A DNA stretch of 15,517 bases from Kroppenstedtia sanguinis (GTDB lineage Bacteria > Bacillota > Bacilli > Thermoactinomycetales > DSM-45169): positions 1 through 15,517 of the forward strand of contig NZ_JBNPXF010000038.1 of the NCBI RefSeq assembly GCF_050433445.1, in the 5' to 3' direction. The notes beneath the pieces were generated by a model, which saw nothing but the letters and a program-made list of their open reading frames with translations, ran no database searches and was not told where the DNA came from. This document shows positions 6,438 through 14,230 of the stretch, piece after piece. The position numbers and the translations under genes were made by a program. Within the stretch, counting starts at the first letter, position 1. Every line of letters begins with the position of its first letter.

Positions 6438-7940
6438 CTACATCGTTACGCCATCTTTGAAAATGGCAATCTCCTTAAAGCCGAATCGTTCATTGCAAGT
6501 TTGTTTCTCTCCGGAGGCGAGCGCAATGATATAGTCGAAAAATTCATCGACCAGTGTCTCCATTATTTTGCCATCTACTAATTGGCCTGCATTAAAATCA
6601 ATCCAATTCTTCTTACGCTGATAGAGTGGCGTATTTGTAGAAATTTTCACTGTTGGTGTTGGGCCTCCAAAAGGTGTGCCCCGTCCGGTGGAGAAGAGGA
6701 CAATTTGACATCCCGAAGAAGCGAGAGCTGTTGTTGATACAAGATCATTCCCGGGACCATTTAGCAGGTGAAGCCCTTTTGTTTTCACCCGGTCGCCATA
6801 AGCAAGAACCTCCTCTACCTTCTGAAAGCCCCCTTTTTGAACACAGCCAAGTGATTTTTCTTCAAGAGTGGTGATGCCTCCCTCTTTATTGCCAGGAGAA
6901 GGATTTTCGTAAATGGGCTGATTGTATTTAATGAAATATTGCTTGAAATCATCAATAAGGCGGACAATATCCTCGAATACATTCTCATTTTTTGCCCGTT
7001 CCATTAAAATAGTTTCTGCCCCGAACATTTCAGGCACCTCCGTCAGGACGGTAGATCCTCCTGCCAAAAGAAGCTGATCAGAAAATGCTCCAATTAATGG
7101 ATTAGCAGTAATGCCTGATAATCCATCACTTCCCCCGCACTTCAATCCTATTTTAAGCTCAGACACAGGGATATCTTCCCGGAGAAAGGCTTTGGCATAC
7201 TTAAATGCGCTTTCCAGCAATATCTGTCCTTCCTCCATTTCATCTTTAGACTCCTGAACATTTAAAAACTGTACTCGATCTTCATCATATTCACCAATTG
7301 TCTTTTTAAAAAGATCAATATAGTTGTTTTCACACCCCAAGCCCAATACGATAACAGCGCCTGCATTTGGATGATGAATCAGGTTCGCTAAGATTTTTTG
7401 TGTATACGTCAAATCATCTCCAAGCTGGGAACAGCCATAAGGGTGAGCAAAGTGTTGCACACCATCAACATTATCTGCCTGATACAGTTGATTGCCGAGC
7501 TTGGCCAGATTTTCTGCGACTTTGTTGATGCAGCCTACGGTGTTAATGATCCATATCTCATTTCTTACACCTACCTGTCCGTCTTTTCGACGGTACCCCT
7601 TAAACGAGCGATTTTGATGCCGTGCTGCTACAAGTGCATGCTGCTTAGGAGAATACGTATAGTCAAGCTCCCCGGATAAATTGGTTTTCAGATTGTGTGA
7701 ATGCACCCATTCTCCGGGACTGATGGCAGCTGTTGCGTGCCCGATTGAAAAACCGTATTTGTTAATGTTTTCCTTAACTTTGATTGGTTTGATTGCAATT
7801 TTATGCCCTTGCTGAATCTTTTCCTTTAATTCAATTGTCGTCGTTTCATCCACCTGTAGAAAAAGGCCTTGAGGAAGATCACTCAAAGCAATGACTACAT
7901 TATCGTTTGGATGAATTTTAATCAATCTTGCATCGCTCAT
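6438..7940 (-). CDS. uxaA: Altronate dehydratase
   Basis: A 500-residue enzyme, near the usual 495-500, that dehydrates D-altronate to 2-keto-3-deoxygluconate and needs a divalent metal (iron or manganese). The first ~85 residues form the SAF domain (IHPNDNVVIALSDLPQG ... SIGHATAAISPGEWVHSHNL). The rest is the UxaA C-terminal domain, starting at RRKDGQVGVRNEIWII. Cysteines and polar residues typical of the family are in HPYGCSQLGDD, LGLGCENN and LKCGGSDGLSGITANP. The start ATG has AAGGAGGGG six bases upstream and lies 18 bases after exuT. In B. subtilis it also sits beside uxaB. All expected blocks are present, so it should be functional. Confidence 0.95.
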   Translation of the reverse strand: MSDARLIKIHPNDNVVIALSDLPQGLFLQVDETTTIELKEKIQQGHKIAIKPIKVKENINKYGFSIGHATAAISPGEWVHSHNLKTNLSGELDYTYSPKQHALVAARHQNRSFKGYRRKDGQVGVRNEIWIINTVGCINKVAENLAKLGNQLYQADNVDGVQHFAHPYGCSQLGDDLTYTQKILANLIHHPNAGAVIVLGLGCENNYIDLFKKTIGEYDEDRVQFLNVQESKDEMEEGQILLESAFKYAKAFLREDIPVSELKIGLKCGGSDGLSGITANPLIGAFSDQLLLAGGSTVLTEVPEMFGAETILMERAKNENVFEDIVRLIDDFKQYFIKYNQPIYENPSPGNKEGGITTLEEKSLGCVQKGGFQKVEEVLAYGDRVKTKGLHLLNGPGNDLVSTTALASSGCQIVLFSTGRGTPFGGPTPTVKISTNTPLYQRKKNWIDFNAGQLVDGKIMETLVDEFFDYIIALASGEKQTCNERFGFKEIAIFKDGVTM

Positions 7941-7958
7941 TAAAACCCCTCCTTTGAA

Positions 7959-9236
7959 TCAAGCAGCCATTTTTTCAGTATGAACGATTGGCTTGACAAA
8001 TTTGATAACGGCTAGAGAAGCAACAACAGCCAGTCCACCTGCAAGCAGGAATGCTGCGGAAAATGCACCTGTTTTATCGACAAGGAAGCCTGTTAAAGTT
8101 GGCCCGATAATACCTGCTATATTAGATATAAAGTGCATAAAACCACCGACAGAGCCCACTCGCTTTTGCTCTACTACATCATTGATAATCGCCCAATAAA
8201 TCGCACCTGTTAGGTATAAGAAGAATACTGAAAGAGCTACAAGAGAAACTGCGCCGACAGTTGTGGTTACAATACCAGCACAACCAATACATACAGCGGA
8301 AAGGAATAAACAACTGACCAAAACAGCTTTCCGGGAGAACAGGATCCCTTTATCATTAAAACGCTTATAGAGAAAGTCAGATACGATGCCGCTTAACGCC
8401 AGGCCTAAAAACCCGAGAATCCAAGGGATCACTGTTACTAAGCTCATATCTTTCACATTCATCCCGCGTGCTTCTACCAAATAGCTTGGGAACCAAGTGA
8501 GGAAGAAGAAAAGAATATAGTTATAAGAGAAAAAGGCAAAAGCTGTAAACAAAACTGTCTTCTGCTTTAAATAATAGATTAAGCTATGTCCTGTTTCCAC
8601 AACCGGTTTCTCCGCTGCTTCTTCATTTGCAAGAGGCGCTTTTTTCACCGTGTTTTTTGGTTTTTCTTTTACAACCTTGAACCATACCAAAGCCCAAATA
8701 AGCCCTATAAACATGATGGCAATAAATGAGTAGCGCCAGCCATACGCGATCGCGATATATCCGACAATCGGCCCAGCAATGGCACCGCCCAGGGGTGTAC
8801 CACTATTCGCCAAACCAACGACAGATGCGCGATTTTCTGGTGGGAACCAGTTGTTGACCATCTTATTTATTGTTGCAGAAAGCGGCCCTTCCGCCATACC
8901 GAAAATAATCCGGACAATGATTAAAGACAGGAAGCCGACTACCAAAACAAGTGCGCCGCTAAATAATGACCAAACAATCATCGCAACAAATAGCGTCATC
9001 TTGGCACCAAATTTGTCAGATGCCATTCCTCCTAAAAAGTTAAAAATTGCATAACCAATAGAGAAGCTGCTGAAGACAATTCCCATTTGTGTTGCTGTTA
9101 AATGAATATCCTCCTGTATAAAAGGAGCAGCGATTGATAAGGCGGAGCGGTCTAAATAGTTAATCACTCCTGCAAGAAATAGCATCACAATGACAATTGT
9201 TTTCCCATCCCCAAATATGCTTTGCTGTTTCACCAT
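7959..9236 (-). CDS. exuT: Hexuronate/aldonate transporter, MFS anion:cation symporter family
   Basis: A 425-residue importer with twelve predicted membrane helices in the order expected for the major facilitator superfamily. Seen: first-helix signature GVINYLDRSALSIAAPFI, the loop-2/3 motif GGMASDKFGAK, and IIFGMAEGPLSATINKM followed by NWFPPENRASVVGLANSG, which are hallmarks of the ExuT/GudP/GarP sugar-acid group. Members bring in galacturonate, glucuronate, glucarate or galactonate with a proton. The start is ATG 9234-9236, preceded by GAGGTG at seven bases. The frame is open 25 codons upstream, but that part is hydrophilic and unlike the family. About 140 bases without a gene separate it from uxuB; I see no clear terminator or promoter there. 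Exact substrate is not readable from sequence. Confidence 0.88.
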   Translation of the reverse strand: MVKQQSIFGDGKTIVIVMLFLAGVINYLDRSALSIAAPFIQEDIHLTATQMGIVFSSFSIGYAIFNFLGGMASDKFGAKMTLFVAMIVWSLFSGALVLVVGFLSLIIVRIIFGMAEGPLSATINKMVNNWFPPENRASVVGLANSGTPLGGAIAGPIVGYIAIAYGWRYSFIAIMFIGLIWALVWFKVVKEKPKNTVKKAPLANEEAAEKPVVETGHSLIYYLKQKTVLFTAFAFFSYNYILFFFLTWFPSYLVEARGMNVKDMSLVTVIPWILGFLGLALSGIVSDFLYKRFNDKGILFSRKAVLVSCLFLSAVCIGCAGIVTTTVGAVSLVALSVFFLYLTGAIYWAIINDVVEQKRVGSVGGFMHFISNIAGIIGPTLTGFLVDKTGAFSAAFLLAGGLAVVASLAVIKFVKPIVHTEKMAA

Positions 9237-9376
9237 TTTACACACCTCTTTTAATGCTAGATGCCCCTTCTTAAAAAGTATTTGGCAGGATTGCTTTCTT
9301 CGCTCCGCCATATTTCGCTGGAAGGGGGATGGTACTATAACCTACGAACTCGGCTGTGGTGGGGAAATGGCTCTTA

Positions 9377-10207
9377 TTAAACGCCTGAGTATGCCATAAA
9401 GCCACCATCAACTGGAATCGTCACGCCTGTTACGAAGCTTGAATATCTATCGTCTGCAAGCCATAGAAGGGTTCCAAGTAAATCCTCAGGCTTTCCGAAT
9501 CGTTTTTGAGGAGTAGCGGCGATGATTTTTTTAGATCGTGCCGTAAGCTCCCCTTTTTCATCCAAGAGAAGATTTCGATTTTGTTCCGTAACGAAAAAAC
9601 CGGGTGCAATTGCATTTACACGGAGGCCGACATCTGCAAAATGGACAGCCATCCATTGTGTAAAGTTATTAATGGATGCTTTCGCAGCACTATAGGCAGG
9701 GACCTTTGTCATCGGGGCATAGGCGCTCATTGAAGAAATATTGATAATCGAACCCTTCGTTTTAATGAGCTCCTCACCAAATACCTGAGAGGCTAAGAAA
9801 GTTCCGATAAAGTTATTGGAAAATACTTGCTCAAAGCCCTGCTTTGTCAAATCAAAAAAGGTAGACTTTTCCTCCGCTTCGCCCCGATAGCTTTCATCTG
9901 CTGTGATGGCATCGGGATGATTCCCACCGGCGCCATTGATTAATAGATCCACCTGGCCAAACGCGCCTAAAATCTTACTCTTTGCCTTTTCAAGCATAGT
10001 TTGATCTAATACATCTGCGGAAATATGGATTGCCGAACCGCCAGCTTGCACGATGTCATCTGCTACCGCTCTGCCTTTTTTTTCTGTACGATTTATAATC
10101 ACAATTTTCATGCGATGTTTTGCCAGCTCCCTGGCCATTGCCGAGCATAGAACGCCACTGCCTCCAGTAATGACAGCTACCTTATTTTCTAGGTGTTTAT
10201 GCATCAT
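9377..10207 (-). CDS. uxuB: SDR-family D-mannonate oxidoreductase (fructuronate reductase)
   Basis: A 276-residue classical short-chain dehydrogenase. The cofactor motif is TGGSGVLC (14-21), with NGAGG at 91-95, and the catalytic triad is Ser159, Tyr172 and Lys176 (SSMSAYAP and AYSAAK). The C-terminus (TGVTIPVDGGFMAYSGV) is the usual SDR end. It resembles the Bacillus YjmF type, which reduces D-fructuronate to D-mannonate and replaces the unrelated long-chain UxuB of E. coli. The GNHPDA insertion after NGAGG and its length support this subgroup over 3-ketoacyl reductases. The start is uncertain: ATG 10205-10207 lies six bases after AGGTG and overlaps the end of the previous gene; a GTG three codons earlier is possible. 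Confidence 0.85.
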   Translation of the reverse strand: MMHKHLENKVAVITGGSGVLCSAMARELAKHRMKIVIINRTEKKGRAVADDIVQAGGSAIHISADVLDQTMLEKAKSKILGAFGQVDLLINGAGGNHPDAITADESYRGEAEEKSTFFDLTKQGFEQVFSNNFIGTFLASQVFGEELIKTKGSIINISSMSAYAPMTKVPAYSAAKASINNFTQWMAVHFADVGLRVNAIAPGFFVTEQNRNLLLDEKGELTARSKKIIAATPQKRFGKPEDLLGTLLWLADDRYSSFVTGVTIPVDGGFMAYSGV

Positions 10208-11231
10208 TTTGTGCACCTACTTTCAAAATCACTTTTCTTACCTCTTCAGGATGCTGTTCGATAAACGCGAACGCCTCCTTCGCTTCACTCAAAGGGAAGG
10301 AATGTGTGATGAGTCCTTGCTCCTGAAGCTCCCCTTGATTTACAAGCTCCACAATTTTTTTGAATTGGAATGTTTGAAGGCGTGAGCCTTTAATAGACAG
10401 TTCCTTTTGAGTAATCGGCAACGGTACAATACCAACCGGCTCCTCTGCGAAACTCAATACAACGACACGTCCTGCCACCGATACAGCGTCTATGGATTGC
10501 TTGAATGTTTGCGAAATACATACTGCGTCAATAGAAACATTAACACCTTCAAAGTTCGTCCATTCGTTGACTGCATCCATTAGGGGGGTATGCTTCACAT
10601 TGACCGTTACATCTGCGCCAAGCTTCTTGGCATAAGCCAGCTTATCTTCATCCAAATCTGTCATCATGATCGAGGCACCTGCCAGCTTTGCAAGCTTTAA
10701 AATACAGATACCAATCGGACCGGCTCCTTGAATAAGAACGGTTTCTCCTTTTTGAAGTTCCCCGCGAAATACAGCCTGTGCACCAATCGTATAAGGCTCA
10801 ACAAGCACAGCCTCTTTAAGCGGTGTATCCGGGGCAATGTAATGCAATTGATTTTCAGGAAGGACAAATCTTTCGCGCATGCCACCGTCTTCATGCACAC
10901 CAAAGACGGACAAGAACTGGCAGACATTCGGCTGCCCTTTGCGGCAGGCATAGCACTTACCGCAATAACGGATTGGCTCTACGACAACAGTATCACCAAT
11001 TTTTAAAGTCGTTACATCTTCTCCAATTGCCGCTACTCGTCCAACCACTTCATGGCCAGGGACGCGAGGAAGTGTTGCCAAAGGATTTGAGCCGTGGTAA
11101 ATATGCATGTCCGAACCGCAAATTCCGACATATTCTGTTTGAACAAGTACATCCTTTGGTCTTTCAATTTTCGGTTCTGCTACATCAACTAATTCCAATT
11201 CAAATGGTTTAACCACTTGCAATGCTTTCAC
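10197..11231 (-). CDS. Zinc-dependent alcohol dehydrogenase 2 (L-gulonate/galactonate dehydrogenase-like)
   Basis: A 344-residue medium-chain dehydrogenase that lines up without gaps with the other zinc dehydrogenase of this operon over the first 120 residues. Catalytic ligands are Cys38 (GICGSD), His60-Glu61 (PGHEV) and probably Glu145. The structural zinc cysteines are at 90, 93, 96 and 104. GAGPIG begins at 169. It lies between uxuA and uxuB, so it may produce fructuronate from L-gulonate, as proposed for RspB-like enzymes; this is inference. The start is most likely GTG 11229-11231, five bases after AGGTGA. A GTG three codons upstream overlaps the uxuA stop and has no room for a binding site. 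Its end overlaps the start of uxuB. Confidence 0.85.
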   Translation of the reverse strand: MKALQVVKPFELELVDVAEPKIERPKDVLVQTEYVGICGSDMHIYHGSNPLATLPRVPGHEVVGRVAAIGEDVTTLKIGDTVVVEPIRYCGKCYACRKGQPNVCQFLSVFGVHEDGGMRERFVLPENQLHYIAPDTPLKEAVLVEPYTIGAQAVFRGELQKGETVLIQGAGPIGICILKLAKLAGASIMMTDLDEDKLAYAKKLGADVTVNVKHTPLMDAVNEWTNFEGVNVSIDAVCISQTFKQSIDAVSVAGRVVVLSFAEEPVGIVPLPITQKELSIKGSRLQTFQFKKIVELVNQGELQEQGLITHSFPLSEAKEAFAFIEQHPEEVRKVILKVGAQNDA

Positions 11232-11236
11232 GGATA

Positions 11237-12304
11237 TCACCTAGTTTTTAAATTTTCATATGCATCCCATAATCCATGTAAATACATAATTCCAAGTGCA
11301 CGATCATACAACCCGTACCCTGGGCGGCATTTCTCTCCCCAAATGTGTCGGCCGTGGTCCGGTCGAACATACCCATCATAATTTTGATCATTTAGTGTTT
11401 TAACGACATTTTTGATATCAATTGAACCATCAGAAGTATAATGGGATGTTTCAAAAAAGCTGCCGTTTTCAGCGATATTTACATTTCGAATATGCGCAAA
11501 TGGTGCACGGTTGGCGTATTTTTTTGCAATGGCGACCATGTCATTTCTTGGATCTGCTCCCATTGAACCGGTGCAATAAGTAAAGCCATTGGATGGCGAA
11601 TCAGAGATTTCTATTAATTTTTCATAGCTTTCCGCTCCTGTGATGATTCGAGGCAAACCAAAAATTGAATATGGAGGATCATCCGGATGAAGGGCCATCT
11701 TAATGCCGGCTTCCTCTGCGACTGGCAAAATTTCATTGAGGAAATAGGCTAAGTGTTCCCAAAGTTTTGCTTCATCGACATCCTTGTATTGCTCAAATAA
11801 ATGAGAAAGATGCTCTAAACGTTCTGGTTCCCAGCCTGGCAAAGTCATGTCAGAAGAGGCATTTACCTCATCAACGAGTCTCTGGGGATCTATATTCATC
11901 ACTTTTTCTTTATCGAAATAAAGAGCTGTAGAGCCGTCTTCCAACGGGTGGAATAAATCTGTGCGTGTCCAGTCAAATACAGGCATGAAATTATAGCAAA
12001 TAACCCTTACGCCTGCTTCACCAAGATTACGAATCGACTCCTTATAATTTTCGATGTATTGTTCACGCGTTGGAAGACCAAGCTTAATATCCTCGTGTAC
12101 ATTGACACTTTCTACAACATCTGTATGGAAGCCATATGATCGGATATAGTTCACCTCTTCTTGGATTGCTTTCTTCGTCCATACCTCGCCAGCAGGTAAA
12201 TGGTGTAGAGCCCATACAATCCCTTTAACATTTGGAATTTGTTTGACTTGCTCTAATGTAACGGTGTCATTTCCTCTTCCATACCATCGAAATGTCATAT
12301 TCAT
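11237..12304 (-). CDS. uxuA: Mannonate dehydratase
   Basis: A 355-residue TIM-barrel enzyme that dehydrates D-mannonate to 2-keto-3-deoxygluconate with Mn(II) or Fe(II). Family blocks in order: MTFRWYGRGNDTVTL, GIVWALHHLPAGEVW, VRVICYNFMPVFDWTRTD, MALHPDDPP, CTGSMGADPRNDM, FAHIRNV, and VRPDHGRHIWGE followed by PGYGLYDRALG. The His and Asp residues in HPDD and PDHGRH are the expected metal ligands. Length agrees with the family. AAGGAGG lies eight bases before the ATG and overlaps the kdgA stop. The presence of both uxuA and uxaA shows that the operon can handle the fructuronate and tagaturonate branches. Confidence 0.96.
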   Translation of the reverse strand: MNMTFRWYGRGNDTVTLEQVKQIPNVKGIVWALHHLPAGEVWTKKAIQEEVNYIRSYGFHTDVVESVNVHEDIKLGLPTREQYIENYKESIRNLGEAGVRVICYNFMPVFDWTRTDLFHPLEDGSTALYFDKEKVMNIDPQRLVDEVNASSDMTLPGWEPERLEHLSHLFEQYKDVDEAKLWEHLAYFLNEILPVAEEAGIKMALHPDDPPYSIFGLPRIITGAESYEKLIEISDSPSNGFTYCTGSMGADPRNDMVAIAKKYANRAPFAHIRNVNIAENGSFFETSHYTSDGSIDIKNVVKTLNDQNYDGYVRPDHGRHIWGEKCRPGYGLYDRALGIMYLHGLWDAYENLKTR

Positions 12305-12317
12305 GATTCATACCTCC

Positions 12318-12941
12318 TTATTGTTGTGAAAGCTGTTGAATATAGGACTTTGCCTTTTCTACTGCACCAGCATAGCCGTTTTTTGTATACGCTTTCTTTA
12401 AATCGCCACCAATTCCAACTGCCACCGCTCCCGCTTGGAGCCAATCATTCATATTAGACAAGCCGACACCGCCTGTTGGCATAATAGACACCTGGGGTAG
12501 GGGACCTTTTACAGCCTTTATATAGCTGGGCTCAAATTGATTTGCTGGAAAGAGCTTGATTATATCGCTTCCGCACTCTAGAGCGGCCACCATTTCCTTA
12601 ACAGTCATACAGCCTGGCAAATAAGGAATACTATAACGGTTACAAACGGCTGCGATCTCCGAATGAAAGCTGGGACTAACGATAAAGTTCGCTCCATTCA
12701 AAATGGCATGTCTTGCTGTTTCAACATCTAACACCGTTCCTGCTCCTATCCATGCATCGGTATTACGCAGCTCCTTAAATGTGTCTTCAATAAAAGGTGT
12801 TGTATACGTTAACTCAATCGCTCGGATGCCTCCTGCAATCGCAGCCTGAGATAAAAGGGCCGCCTCCTCTGCACTATTGCCACGGATGACCGCCACTACC
12901 TTCGCATCCGTTAGCGCTTTCAAAACCTTGAATTTTTGCAT
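12318..12941 (-). CDS. kdgA: KDPG aldolase (2-keto-3-deoxy-6-phosphogluconate aldolase)
   Basis: A 207-residue class I aldolase that splits KDPG into pyruvate and glyceraldehyde-3-phosphate. Seen: AVIRG with Arg20, AIELTYTTP with catalytic Glu43, GAGTV, FIVSPSFH, and IKLFPANQF with the Schiff-base Lys129. The phosphate-binding block is MPTGGVG. The start is ATG 12939-12941, because AGGAGG stands six bases before it. An upstream in-frame ATG would place the protein start inside that binding site. The AGGAGG itself overlaps the kdgK stop, so translation of the two is coupled. Together with kdgK it completes the common lower half of the pathway. Confidence 0.94.
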   Translation of the reverse strand: MQKFKVLKALTDAKVVAVIRGNSAEEAALLSQAAIAGGIRAIELTYTTPFIEDTFKELRNTDAWIGAGTVLDVETARHAILNGANFIVSPSFHSEIAAVCNRYSIPYLPGCMTVKEMVAALECGSDIIKLFPANQFEPSYIKAVKGPLPQVSIMPTGGVGLSNMNDWLQAGAVAVGIGGDLKKAYTKNGYAGAVEKAKSYIQQLSQQ

Positions 12942-12951
12942 AACCTTCCTC

Positions 12952-13896
12952 CTATCGTTCAATCATTTGTTCATCCCCAATAAATTGCTTAAGCTCCTTA
13001 AAAGACGGCAATCCTTCATTGTCTCCTTTAATAGTAGCTACGAGTGCGCCTGCCCCATTTGCAAGACGAAGACGTTCATCAATCGTTTCTTGATTTAAGT
13101 AGCCATAAATGTACGCCGCATCAAAAGCATCACCGGCACCAACCGTATCAACTGCTTTTATTTTGTATGCTTCATGCTCAGTCCAATGTCCGTTCGCATA
13201 CACAGTTGCTCCCTGCTCGCCTTTCTTAATCACCATCTCTTCCATTTGATAGCGTGCTTGAACCTCCTCAACAGACTCACTTCCAAATAGCCATTCAAAC
13301 TCTTCAGCACCTGCTAAAAAAATCGTGACAGAAGGGTAGATGGTTTCATAAACTGCTCTTGCCTCTTCAATGGTCCATAGCTTCAATCGCAAATTCGGAT
13401 CAAATGAAATGGGGATATGTCGTTTTTTTGCAAAGTCTATTAACTTTCGTACCACTTCAATATGATGTTTGCATACTGATAAGTACACTCCACTGATGTG
13501 TAATAGATCAACGTTTTCGAGAACCGATTCACTGATTTTGTCCACTGTTAACTCTAGCAAGGGAGAAGGCTGACGGTAATAAAACGATTTACCTGCGCCA
13601 TTTTCTTGGATTTCTTTAAAGTAAACGGATGTTGCATATCGCTCTGATCGATTTACATCCGATACATCTATTCCTTCACCTCGAGCAAAGTTGTAAATGA
13701 CTTTCCCAAATTCATCATCACCTAAGCAGCTAATCCATTTCGCCTCAAGGCCTAAACGTGCTGCGCCAATTGCAAAGTTTAGCTCTGCACCACCGACTGC
13801 CCGCTCAAAAGAATGAACAAATCGGAGTGGGCCCGTTTTTGTTGGATTAAAGACGACCATCGCCTCTCCAATCGTTGCAATTCTTCTTTTCTTCAA
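12952..13896 (-). CDS. kdgK: 2-keto-3-deoxygluconate kinase, PfkB family
   Basis: A 314-residue sugar kinase and the first gene of the operon. It phosphorylates KDG to KDPG with ATP. Seen: IGEAMVVF at the N-terminus, AVGGAELNFAIGAARLG (PfkB signature 1, about 33-50), FDPNLRLKLW (165-174), VIKKGEQGA, and the anion-hole/catalytic motif DTVGAGDAFDAAY with Asp256. The FDPN-R-LW block and lack of a fructose-1-phosphate signature favour KDG kinase over fructokinase. The start codon is TTG (13894-13896), eight bases after AAGGAG; no ATG fits. A weak start in the leading gene may limit expression. A likely promoter and repeated sites lie just upstream. Confidence 0.93.
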   Translation of the reverse strand: MKKRRIATIGEAMVVFNPTKTGPLRFVHSFERAVGGAELNFAIGAARLGLEAKWISCLGDDEFGKVIYNFARGEGIDVSDVNRSERYATSVYFKEIQENGAGKSFYYRQPSPLLELTVDKISESVLENVDLLHISGVYLSVCKHHIEVVRKLIDFAKKRHIPISFDPNLRLKLWTIEEARAVYETIYPSVTIFLAGAEEFEWLFGSESVEEVQARYQMEEMVIKKGEQGATVYANGHWTEHEAYKIKAVDTVGAGDAFDAAYIYGYLNQETIDERLRLANGAGALVATIKGDNEGLPSFKELKQFIGDEQMIER

Positions 13897-13933
13897 TACA
13901 AACGCTCCTTGCCCCTTAGGTCAAAACAAATAT

Positions 13934-13988
13934 ATCGGTTTACTAAATCGGTATAGTTATCGTAACATGCAGATACTAAACATTGCAA
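13934..13988 (-). promoter_or_regulatory. Probable operon promoter with tandem ACCGAT sites
   Basis: On the minus strand TTGCAA (13983-13988) and TACGAT (13959-13964) are 18 bases apart and could serve as -35 and -10 boxes. Just downstream, two direct copies of ACCGAT (13947-13952 and 13934-13939) recur with a 13-base period, within T-A-rich surroundings. Their place, over the expected transcription start and about 38-58 bases before kdgK, suits a repressor site. They are direct repeats rather than the palindrome usual for LacI-type proteins, so which regulator would bind is open. Confidence 0.4.
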
Positions 13989-14044
13989 CGAGTTTTTTTA
14001 GATCCTTTCCGGTCATAATTCCTTCAATTATAAATCCTGTCTCA
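13957..14044 (-). pseudogene. Possible coding remnant ahead of the operon
   Basis: From the inner edge of the 14043-14152 element an open frame reads ETGFIIEGIMTGKDLKKLV and ends AMFSICMLR at a TAA (13957-13959). The residue mix is protein-like and there is an AAGGA site before its internal ATG, so it could be the tail of a gene cut by the element, or a short leader peptide. It overlaps the proposed promoter. No family is recognised, and chance is a real alternative. Confidence 0.25.
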
Positions 14045-14152
14045 GGCGTGTTGATTAGCCATATTTTAGGCAGGAAATCAGGTCGGGATGGTGGGAAGGC
14101 GAAAAGGTCGTTTCGTTCCCATCATCCACTTGAGGGTTCATCAACAGCCCTG
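14043..14152. mobile_element. 110-bp MITE-like element
   Basis: The left end CAGGCGTGTTGATTAGCC (14043-14060) continues to TTTAGG. The right end ATCAACAGCCCTG (14140-14152) is the inverted form of the IS end at 1894, with 11 of its last 12 bases matching. Inside, GGATGGTGGGAA (14086-14097) pairs with TTCCCATCATCC (14116-14127), with a second small stem CGAAA/TTTCG in the loop. It encodes nothing. The first 55 bases repeat almost perfectly at 15375. It lies between the uronate operon and the aminopeptidase gene. Confidence 0.65.
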
Positions 14153-14178
14153 GCATTTTCCGAATATCCCCATAACAA

Positions 14179-14200
14179 ATCCCCTCCAAGTGGAGGGGAT
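14179..14200 (-). terminator. Rho-independent terminator of the aminopeptidase gene
   Basis: A perfect inverted repeat, ATCCCCTCCA-ag-TGGAGGGGAT, starts about 30 bases after the aminopeptidase stop codon. Read on the minus strand it is followed by TTTGTTATGG, a short T-rich tail. The two-base centre means the real loop opens the A-T or A-ag-T pairs, which is still a strong hairpin. Confidence 0.7.
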
Positions 14201-14230
14201 CATATCCGTTTCGAGAGCTCTTCCTTGAGA

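Noticed and set aside
9237..9376. Extra promoter or riboswitch before exuT
   Set aside because: The gap is unusual for this tight operon, but I find no convincing promoter boxes, terminator or conserved RNA fold in it.
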